Below, one piece after another: positions 55,570-64,000 of a DNA stretch of 64,000 bases. Position numbers and translations under genes: made by a program. The notes beneath the pieces are model-generated. The model worked only from the letters and a program-made list of their open reading frames with translations. It searched no databases and was not told the DNA's origin. This stretch comes from Yamagishiella unicocca. Taxonomy: Eukaryota; Chlorophyta; Chlorophyceae; Chlamydomonadales; Volvocaceae. Location: the NCBI GenBank assembly GCA_003116995.1, contig BDSL01000064.1, positions 62,001 through 126,000 of the forward strand, read 5' to 3'. How positions within the stretch are numbered: position 1 is the first letter of the stretch; every line of letters begins with the position of its first letter.

Positions 55570-56437
55570 TTACAATAAGTGAGCGAGAAAGCGCGCAGGC
55601 GCTCTCACAAGACGGCCGTGTCGAGTGATCGCAGGGGCTCGAGGCGGTTCCGAGCCAGACGCAGGCACACGCGAGGGTGTGGGTTGGGACATCTCAAGAG
55701 CTTCCGCAGATTGACGTGCCCAATAGTCGCGCAACAAATCACCGCAATTGGTTAGATTGGTTTCAGGTTCCCACGAGTCATACACGGGACCTTGACCTTT
55801 CCAACGCAACAAGTAGTAACGCAAACGCCGACGTCCATTCTTCACTTCCTTATGAAGTAAAATTGACTCGACCTCAAACTCCAAAGCACCGTCGACAATC
55901 TCAGGTGGCGGAGGTAACGGAGTGCGACCATTGTCTAGATACCGGCGAAGCAGCGACACATGAAACACATCATGCATCCACACAGACGGAGGTAGATCAA
56001 ACCGATAAGCAACCGGGTTAATCGTTTGTTTGACCACGAAGGGCCCGATAAATCGATGGTAAAGCTTACGAGGACCCTCAATACTCATGTGACGCGTGCT
56101 CAAGAGCACTCGATCACCAACAGAGAACTCACGAAACAAACGATTCGTGTCCGCATGTCGCTTCATCCGATCACGAGCGGCAGCCAAACATTGTTTCGCA
56201 CGCTCCAACGCACGCTGCATGTCAGCCGAAAACTGGACAGACAACGGATTCGCAAGGTCAGCTAAGCGTTCCCGCAACGCTTGAGCTCTCTTCCCCCCCA
56301 GTTGACGAACCAGGTGAGAAGCCGGAGTTAAGGGTTCATAACCATACATCAACCGAAACGGAGAAGTCTTGGTTGACTCATGAACAGCGTTGTTCATCGC
56401 AAATTCCGCCATAGGCAGAAAACGATACCAAGAGGAC
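55570..56437 (-). mobile_element. Truncated Ty3/gypsy retroelement: integrase C-terminus with chromodomain
   Basis: A single minus-strand frame. It starts abruptly at WYRFLPMAEFAMNNAVHEST, the end of the integrase core, then SPFRLMYGYEP, a DNA-binding region (RLFREFSVGDRVLL, PRKLYHRFIGPFVV, HDVFHVSLLRRYL) and a chromodomain (RRLRYYLLRWKGQGPVYDSW, EPETNLTN). It stops at 55570. Protease, reverse transcriptase, RNase H, the integrase zinc finger and LTRs are missing. The open frame continues artificially into the duplicated F-box intron sequence beyond 56438. Confidence 0.88.
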
Positions 56438-56712
56438 GGGGGTACAAAGGAGACCGGGGCGGATGCTGGAAGGGAGGGCAAGACCTGGCGGCGGAGTGGC
56501 GGGACCAGAAGGAAGGGCCCGAGGGGCGGGCCTCGCCGCTGCTGGGCCTGCTGCCATGACCTCTTGATGAGTGATGATGAGTTTGTCATGTGTGGCTGCC
56601 TGGGTGCTTCTCCGCGAACCTTCTATACGACTCCCTTGCTCGTGGCTCGTCCGCTATCGCAATGAAAGGTACCGCTGCAAGCACACCAGCTCTCCCCCCC
56701 CTAACGATGCAG

Positions 56713-58376
56713 GCGGCAGCGGCTGGCGGGCGGGCGGCCGCCGGGACAGCGATGTCGGCGGCGGCAGCGGCATGCGTCAGAGCTGGGCGGGCGAGGGGCT
56801 GGGTGGCGCCGCCTCGTTCTTCGCCTTCCCGATGGTGGGCCCTGACGGCCGGCCGCTGGGCGGCACAGCGGCGGCGCTGGTGGCGCTGGGTGGCGGCACC
56901 GGGGCCCACTGGGGCGGGGGCCGGCCGGTGGTGGAGCTGCTGGTGAGGGGGCGGGGTGGGGTGGGGTGCGTGGGGTGGGGCGGGGCGGCGGCACCCTGAC
57001 GGCCGCTTCATCACCCCGTTATGTGCCGTGTACTGTCCGCCAGTGTGGACCCGGTGCCCCACCAACCCTGGGACAACCAACATCCGCTCCTGAGCGATGC
57101 CGCCGGGATGCAACTATTGCCTCGCCCGCGCCTGGGGACCACCCTAGCAACTGCGCAGCTCCAAAACCAGTTGACGTTCACCCCTCCCGCCGTACACCTT
57201 GGCTCCTGCCTGCCACCCTCCCTGGACTCCTCAGGGCGGCGGCTACGACGTGATGCTGCCCCGGGGGGCGCTGCCGGGAGCCACACCCGCGGCGGTGGCG
57301 GCGGCGGCCGCTGCCCGCGGCGGCGCCGCTGGCTCCCTCGTCTCTGATCGCGGGGCAGAGGAGTTCCGGCTGAGCGGCTGGCTGGACGAGTGCACCGGCG
57401 AGTGGCACATGCAGCGCCGCTGCGTCAACGTGCCCTTCGCGCTGCTGTACAAGGTGGGGGCGCTGTTGGGTCCCATGTTTCGCTGCTGCACGGAAGGCGG
57501 CGAGGGGGCACCGCACCGCACCGCACCGCACCAGGCTGGCCACCCGCCTGCCGCCATCACCCCGCCCCCGCCCCACCCCCACCCACCTGCACCCACCCCC
57601 CTCCACCCCCTCCCCCCTCCACCCCTCCACCCCTCCCCCTGCAGGGCTACAGCGACGCCCACGGCTGCTGGGGCACATGCACGGTGCAGCAGGAGCCGGG
57701 GCAGGGGCAGGGCAGGGGCCCGCAGGGGGCCCCCGGGGTGGGGGCCGGACAGGCGGCGACGGTGGCGGGCGGCTCGTCGGTGCGGGTGCCCCGAGTATTC
57801 AGGTGGGTGGGGTGGGTGGCGGCGGGTGGGGTAAACATTCTCGTGTTGCTGCCCCTACCTGCTGTCCAGTGGTGTCCCTACTGTCGCATACACCGCTGTG
57901 GACGCCGCGCTGTGTTGGAGTCCGCAGGCGCTTCACGGCGCTGCTCACGGGCTGCTGCTGCCGGCCGGCCCCGCTGCAGGCTGTTCCGGGACCCCACCCT
58001 TCCGCCGCCAGACGACCTGATGTGGCTGCTCGCCGCAATGCAGGTGGGGGGAGCTCCACGGGGAGGGGTGGAGGGGCGGGAGTGGGGGGTTGTTGAAGGG
58101 AAACTGCGGTGTGTGGTTGCATGCTGTCCCCAATGCGGTGCCGCCGTACCGCCGTACATTGCTCAGTGGTACGGCTCATCATGATCCCCGCCCGACCCGG
58201 TCCCGCACTTGATGTGATGCTGTCAACTGTTTTTATCCTATCCGGAGCAGGAGCAGCAGCGGCAGGGGGGGGAGGTTGCGATCGAGGAAGGCGAGGACAA
58301 GGGGGAGGACGACGGCGCCAGCAGCGATGGCGACCTTCCGCCTCTGGAGCGCCTGGCCCCACCAAGAGGGTCGTAG
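56713..58376 (+). pseudogene. Duplicated 3' part of the F-box gene
   Basis: Copies of the last five F-box exons at 56713-56942, 57235-57453, 57645-57802, 57928-58043 and 58251-58376. The upstream eight exons, including the F-box, are absent. The fourth exon is 116 nt instead of 115 and shifts frame after the Cys-rich stretch, so the acidic tail would not be read. No promoter is inherited. It is a non-functional fragment unless transcribed from the retroelement side. Confidence 0.85.
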
Positions 58377-58811
58377 CGAGGAGCCCCTGCCATGAGGGGG
58401 CGGGGGAGGAAACCCGTGGACCACCACCCCGGGGGTGGCGAGAAGACCCGGTTACGCGACACAGGAAACGGGGGGCAGAGGAAACGGAGGGCAGGGGACA
58501 GAGCGGCCTAGGATTCCCAGGAGCGTCAAGTGACGCAGGCACGACTGGGATCCGGTTTAAATAGGTTCACACGGGGAATGAGGTGCAACACGTGAACACG
58601 GCGTAGCAGCTTAGCGGCTGCGGCGCGGTTCAGAGGGTCCAGGGAGTGGGTGCCGTGGTTTCGGGGCAGTCGTGGAGGCGGTCGCCATGAGTAGCGCCGT
58701 GGTACGCATGGCAAGCAGGGCAACAGCTTAAGCGAGTTTTCAAAGGCCTGGAACGCGTGAAATACTGCCTAATACGTTCGCGGTGTGCACGTGGTTGTCG
58801 TTGTAGCCGTG

Positions 58812-59040
58812 TCAGCTGGCTAGCTGTGGAACATGGGAGTCCTTGTTGGGCCGGCGGCACCCGCTTCGAAAAGCAGTAACAGTGATTACCGAATTCTTTA
58901 AATTGCACTTAAGAGACACCACGCTTGGGGAATGCATCGCTTTGCGGGCCGCAACCCCATCCTGGGAACTGACAACGGCAGCGGCTTCAACCCGCTCCAG
59001 GAGGGCTGCGATCTTGGACGCTCCGCTGTGAAAGAAATAT
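58812..59040 (-). pseudogene. Duplicated fragment of the Hint relic
   Basis: Copy of 51507-51711 with an extra segment near 58857. It shares the frame YFFHSGASKIAALLERVEAA with the first copy but lacks the Hint start (Cys). Confidence 0.7.
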
Positions 59041-59506
59041 ATAATATCATCCGTGGATTTGCGAAAGCTCTGGCTGCGAGCCCAGGCGAGCATGGCATGA
59101 CCGGGACCACGCGGAACTCGGCCGGCTGGGAACTACCCATGCAATATTTCGCTGAGAGTATAGTGCATACACTTAGTGACCGCATGCTGGGGGAAACACG
59201 TGCGTTGCGCCGTAGGGCAATAATGGCAACCATTCGTCGCATCCTTACTGCGCTTCGTTCCTGTGTGCTTTCGTTGTTGACATATTTGCCATCAACAACT
59301 GACATGGAGTAGCAATGCCCTCCTCATTACTTCACCTGTCGACATCTTCACCTCTTAATGTTTCCTTCCCATATTTGCGTTGACGCGCAGCAGTCCAAGC
59401 TTTTGCTCCAAGCACGGTTCCTGTGTCCCTAGGTCCCGCCTTTGACTCGCATTGTCCTGCATCCTCGCCAACTACTAGCTGTCTACGACCCGATCAGCCG
59501 TCTTCC
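59041..59506. other. Spacer and promoter region of the ribonucleotide reductase gene
   Basis: An open plus-strand frame to 59312 (GFAKALAASPGEHG, LSDRMLGETRALRRRAI) starts inside the duplicated DNA; no family recognised, not called. The reductase promoter and 5' UTR must lie before 59507. Confidence 0.4.
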
Positions 59507-62500
59507 ATGTCGGCCAAGGCTCCCATATCCTGCTTGTCGCCCGTCAAGTGCGGCACCTCCGGCACTAATCCCACCGGCCGTGCCTGCGACGAAAATGAGA
59601 ACTCCGACAACGGCTCCTCCGCAAGCCACGACGTGCTGCCTGGACCCGGAACCACCGCCTCCCACGGTCCCAATAAGGCCGCCCCGAATGCGGCCCCCAA
59701 GCTGAAGCTCTTCCCGGTGCCGGCCAGGGAGCAGAGCGTGCTGTGAGTGCGGGGCTGGGAACTAGGAGGCCTGCTGACTTCCCGCCACTCTCAACGTTTG
59801 ACCTCCCCCGCGCGCCTACCCGCCAGCACGTCTCTCTCTCTGCTGACCCAGATCGCCAGCCCTTGCGCTCCGTCGTTGACATCTCCCATCTCCCAATCCC
59901 TGCAACGCATAACCCCTACGCCCCATCATGAGACAGTAACACTCATCCTCCTCCCTTGCCCTTCATGCTCGCAGCCGAGACCACTCCAACCAGCAGCAGC
60001 CGCAGCGGGGCCCGCACTCCCCCCCCTCATCCTCCCCCTCCCCCGCCTCCATCTCCGCTTCCGCCGCCCCCAGCCCGCCGCCCGCCCAGCGCGGCCTGCC
60101 CTCCGACTACCAGGCCTTCATCCACACCTCGCGCTACGCCCGCTGGGTGGAAGCCAAGAGGCGCCGCGAGACCTGGCCGGAGACCGTGGGCAGGTGCGGG
60201 CCTGAGGAGGCGTGTACGGCACGTACGATGGTGCCTTCACTGCAGCTGGTGTCTTGACGACACCTCCCTGCGGCACACCTTCCGTCCTCCCCGCCGTTGC
60301 ACAAAAGGAACTTCATTCGGGTACAGCCGTCCCCCCCCCGTCCGCCAAACCCGCCTTGGATTGCATCAACCGCAACGCCCCCCTCCCTCCCCTTCCCCGC
60401 CTCCTCCTTTCCCCCTTTCCCTCCCCCCCTCCGCCCCCAGGTACCTGGACTTCATGTCCCATCACCTACACGACACGTGCGCGTACGACATGCCGCCCGA
60501 GCTGCGGAGCGCCCTGACGGAGGCCATCGTGAACCTGGAGGTGGGGTTGCCTGGGAAGGAAGCCGCGTGTACTGGGAAACTGGGAGGTGGGGGGAGAGCT
60601 GGAGGCTGGTGTGTATGTCTGGCCGGGGAGGGGAGGGGACCCTGAAGGGGGCCGGGGGTCCTCAATGAGTGCTGTTGGCCAGGGGTGGCTGGGGCCCAAG
60701 GGCTGGTGTCGAGGGCCGTGGTCGGGCACTTGGGAGGTGCTGCTAGGGTTTTTGGGTTTCCATGATTGCCCCTCCCCTCGCCCCCGGAACACCCCTCCCC
60801 GCCTCCTGCCCTCCCCCTTCCCCCCCTTCCAGGTGATGCCCAGCATGCGGTCCTTGATGACGGCGGGTGACGCGCTGTCCCGCTGCCACGTGGCCGGCTA
60901 CAACTGCTCCTACCTGCCCATCGACCACCCCTTCGCATTCGACGAGGCGCTGTTCGTGCTCATGAACGGCACCGGGGTGGGCTTCAGCGTGGAGCGGGAG
61001 CAGGTGGACAAGCTGCCGGAGGTGGCGGAGAGGTGACCGAGAGAGGGGGCAGCGGGGCCGGAGGCGGGCGGGAGGCGGTAGGGCAGGGGGAGGGGAGGGG
61101 GCTATAGTGTCTTTCGATGATGCGACATGCGAGGTCACATTCCAACTGGGTGCTGGCAGGACTAGGTGGTTGGGATCGTACACCGCCTCACCTGCCCTTC
61201 TCACCAACGCACGCCTGTGGAACCTTCTCCTCCCCCCCAACCCCCCCGACCCCCTCCTGCCCCCCCCTGCCCCCACATCCACGGGTTTCCCTCGAACCCT
61301 GCCCCCAGGTTCACCAACAGCTCTACGCGGGTGGTGGTGGAGGACAGCCGGGAGGGCTGGGCGCGGGCACTGAGGGAGGTGCTGGCGCTGCTGTGGACGG
61401 GACAGGTGGGCGGTGGTGGTGGTGGTGGTTGGTTGTTGTTGCTGTTAACTGTTGTCAACTTTCCTTGTTGCCGTCCTTAGTCTTGTTGTTGTTGTTGCTA
61501 CTATCAACATCGTTGGTGGTGGTGGTGGTGGTGGTGGTGGTGGTGGTGGTGGTGGTGGTGGTGGTGGTGGTGGTGGTGGTGGTGGTGGTGGTGATGGTGG
61601 TGAGGCAGCACCTCGGGGACCTCCCTGCTAGGAGCGTATGGGTGAGCCCAAGCAGGTGCTGGTGGCGTCGCCTTCGTGGCGTACGTAAGTCTCAAGGGTC
61701 GTAACGTAAGCGCCAGTCGACATCTTGACCCCCCGGCCCCCTCTGCTCCCCCCTCCCCCAGATACCCCGCTGGGACACCTCCCGCCTCCGACCCAAGGGT
61801 GCCCCGCTGCGCACCTTCGGCGGCCGAGCCTCCGGCCCCGAGCCCCTGGAGGCGCTGTTCCTGTTCGCCGTACAGCTCTTCCAGAAGGTGCGGCAGGGCA
61901 ACGCTGCGTGGGGCCCAGCGGCCATCAGGCGCCTGTCGGGGGAGGTTGCGAGGACGTCCCTGGAGGCGAGGGAGACCGTCTGGGGAGGAGGGCGGCCCCC
62001 GGCGGCTGGGTGCCTGCTGGGGTTGGGTTAGTTGGGGGCTGGCGGGGGGCTTAAGGAGAATCCGCGAATCCACGGCCGACAAATCAAGGCGGTGAGCGAA
62101 AATAGCGGTCAGAAGAGACGGGAGGCGAGTAGACGGAGCGGAGGCGCTGAACATGGCAAAGGGGGAACAGCGGGCAACGAGGCGGCGCGGCCCTCCTCAC
62201 CCCCCGCTGCTGGGTGCTCGTGGAAAGCCCCTAGTGCCACCTAGTGAACACCCGCTTCGCTCCCCCTTGCCTTCCCCACCCTCCCTCCCCCTGCCCCGCC
62301 AAACACACAGGCCCGCGGCCGCAAGCTGACCTCCCTGGAGTGCCACGACCTGGTTTGCAAGGTGGCCGAGATCGTGGTGGTGGGCGGTGTCCGCCGCTCC
62401 GCGCTCATCTCGCTGTCCGACCTTGGCTCCGAAGACATGCGGGCGGCCAAGACGGGGTCCTGGTGGGAGGACAATCCGCAGCGGGCGCTGGCCAACAACT

Positions 62501-64000
62501 CGGCGGTGTACCTGGACGAGCAGCCGCCCATGGGGGTGTTCATGGCCGAGTGGAAGGTGCGGGGGACGCCGGGGGAGGGCCGGCGCTGTGGGCGGTACCT
62601 GCTGCGGCACGGGGGCTTTGTAAGGAAAACCCGTGTCCGAGTAAAACTTACGGCGGCATTTGGGTGGCTCAGTGCCTCTGCGCCGCCTTTCAGCTGCGGG
62701 CGGTGCGGCCCAAGGTGAGGTGTGAGGGGTTGCGTGAGGGGCTGCGTGAGGGGCTCCACGTTGTGAAGCTCCTCGGGAGGGTGACATCCGACCCACTCCT
62801 CCAGGCGCTCCTCGCCCCCGCACCCGCCCCCGCAGGCCCTGCACGACAGCGGCAGCGGCGAGCGCGGCCTGTTCAGCCGGGCCGCCTGCCGCCGCCAGGT
62901 GGTGCGCAGCGGCCGCAGGGACCCGGGGCACGACTTCGGCACCAACCCCTGCAGGTAGGCGGCGGGGAGTGGCTGGTGGCCGGTACGGTTACGAGGAACA
63001 CCCGTGGATGCGAGAAGAAACCCGTTTACAAAAGACGTTTCTGTTAGGTGGGGCAGAGGGCAGGCACGCGCTCTTACAGGCTAGGGGAACCGCCTCAACC
63101 TATCAGAGCAGCAGCAGGATTTGGCACCATGCGCACCGAAACCGCACCATGCCCCGCCTCCCCCCCACTCCTCTCTCCCGCCCTCCCACCCTCCCCCCCG
63201 CCCCAGCGAGATCATCCTGCGGCCCTACCAGTTCTGCAACCTGACCGAGGTGGTGGTGCGGGCGGCGGACGACGCCGCCTCCCTGGAGCGCAAGGTGCGG
63301 CTGGCCAGCCAGCTGGGCACCTTCCAGGCCACACTCACCAACTTCCCCTACCTGCGAGACGTGAGTGGGGGGGCGGGCCGGGAGGCCGCGGGGCCGGGGG
63401 GGAGGGTGCAGCAGCTGGGGCGCTCGTCCACACATTCGCCCTTCCTTGTGGTGCAACCCCACCTAGGGCGGAGGCCGATGTCGCATTGCAGCGCCAGCTA
63501 CGCGGGACTGGTCCCTGTGTGTTTTAAATATGCTGAGCTGAGCCGCGAAGGAGACTTAGCGCGAGGAGACCAAGGAATCCGGAGGCAGTGCGGGGCGCCA
63601 ATTGTTACCGAAGGAAGCCCAGAGTGGGTCCACGAGAAGCCATAATTCCAATTATGTAGACGGCGTCCCTGTGTGTGTGCGGGGTACCCACATGCAGTTC
63701 ACCTCCCTCCCCTCCCTCCCTGCCTCTACCCCCTCCCCCCAGCCTCCCCGCCTAAACCTCCTCCCCGCCTCTACCTCCTCCCCCTCGCCCCCCAGGTGTG
63801 GCGCACCAACACGGAGCAGGAGCGGCTGCTGGGTGTGTCGCTGACCGGCATCATGGACAACACACTCACGTCGGGACGCCAGGTGGGGGCGGGGGAGGAG
63901 GCTCGCAGGGGGCACTGACCCCCTGGTGGCAACCTGGACTGGGACCTGGTCGCACTGCGCAGCTGACCACAGCAGCCGGGAGGGACGCCGCTGCCCTCTC
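59507..64000 (+). CDS. Adenosylcobalamin-dependent ribonucleoside-triphosphate reductase (class II), 3' end outside the window
   Basis: Exons in phase: 59507-59742, 59975-60193, 60441-60540, 60833-61032, 61309-61405, 61762-61887, 62311-62556, 62836-62954, 63207-63360, 63796-63882 and probably 63963 onward (about 540 aa so far; the family is about 740). It matches the monomeric Lactobacillus-type enzyme: HVAGYNCSYLP, MNGTGVGFSVEREQVDKLPE, LRTFGGRASGPEPL, SLECHDLVCKVAEIVVVGG, GERGLFSRAAC, FGTNPCSEIILRPYQFCNLTE and LLGVSLTGIMDN. The redox Cys (about 210), thiyl-radical Cys (about 447), its Glu partner (449) and second redox Cys (about 458) are present with the normal 11-residue spacing. It would make dNTPs from NTPs using vitamin B12 and needs no oxygen. 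A Ser/Pro-rich extension of about 130 residues precedes the catalytic core and may be a targeting sequence. Confidence 0.92.
61513..61592 (+). repeat. (TGG)n microsatellite in a ribonucleotide reductase intron
   Basis: About 25 uninterrupted GGT/TGG triplets in the intron 61406-61761. The minus strand reads as a poly-His open frame, which is an artefact. Confidence 0.95.
62046..62095 (+). repeat. Short intron repeat family (AATCCGCGAATCCACGGCC), member 4
   Basis: Lies in the reductase intron 61888-62310 and continues with CGACAAATCAAGGCGGTGAG. Confidence 0.7.

Larger units (their letters stand above)
56438..59040 (+). repeat. Segmental duplication, copy 2
   Basis: Direct-orientation copy of 49094-51711. 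Its left end abuts the truncated gypsy integrase; its right end diverges after GTGAAAGAAATAT into unrelated sequence. Small indels distinguish it from copy 1, for example a 15-nt loss in the exon at 57645 and a 19-nt insertion near 58857. Confidence 0.9.

Noticed and set aside
56438..56589. N-terminal extension of the gypsy integrase frame
   Set aside because: This part is antisense to the duplicated F-box intron; the frame is open across the junction only by chance.
59041..59312. Plus-strand frame downstream of the duplication
   Set aside because: It starts inside duplicated pseudogene DNA and shows no known family; evidence too thin to call a gene.
61504..61600. Poly-His open frame on the minus strand
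   Set aside because: It is the complement of the (TGG)n tract inside a reductase intron.

Overview
The window is nuclear DNA of a green alga, most likely a volvocine or other chlamydomonadalean species. The evidence is very GC-rich, densely interrupted genes with GT-AG introns whose exon phases join exactly, TGTAA polyadenylation signals, Chlamydomonas-type telomere repeats (CCCTAAAA) inside the sequence, Ser/Ala/Gly-rich insertions in otherwise conserved proteins, and algal retroelement relics. No bacterial operon, CRISPR array or convincing tRNA was seen. All gene models below were built by hand from domain similarity, splice sites and phase bookkeeping.

Left part (1-25 kb). An acid-lipase-like alpha/beta hydrolase (+) with a very large low-complexity insertion is followed by a Rubisco-LSMT-type SET protein (+). 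Then come three minus-strand sugar-metabolism genes in tandem: a fructosamine-3-kinase, a sucrose-phosphatase-like HAD phosphatase, and a 14-exon gene that joins an FGGY pentulose/hexulose kinase to a ribulose-5-phosphate 3-epimerase in one polypeptide. A decayed tyrosine-recombinase fragment (DIRS/Crypton type) lies upstream of the fusion gene.

Middle part (25-45 kb). A TPR co-chaperone-like gene (+) and an organellar ribosome recycling factor gene (-) are convergent with overlapping 3' ends. A secreted SGNH hydrolase (-) and a GT90 (CAP10-like) glycosyltransferase (+) are divergent across a shared 0.8 kb promoter region. Many introns carry minisatellites and short repeat families that recur across unrelated genes.

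Right part (44-64 kb). A large F-box/armadillo-like gene (+) has one apparent frameshift in a C tract of a coding repeat. Its 3' half, together with part of a downstream VWA/Hint relic, is duplicated 7.3 kb further on, where it abuts a truncated Ty3/gypsy chromodomain integrase. Between the two copies lie a small unknown three-exon gene with telomere-type repeats in an intron, and a foldback-like array of about 134 bp palindromic units. The window ends inside a multi-exon adenosylcobalamin-dependent (class II) ribonucleoside-triphosphate reductase gene whose catalytic cysteines are all visible.

Most interesting items: the kinase-epimerase fusion, the class II ribonucleotide reductase, and the gene-fragment duplication tied to a retroelement.
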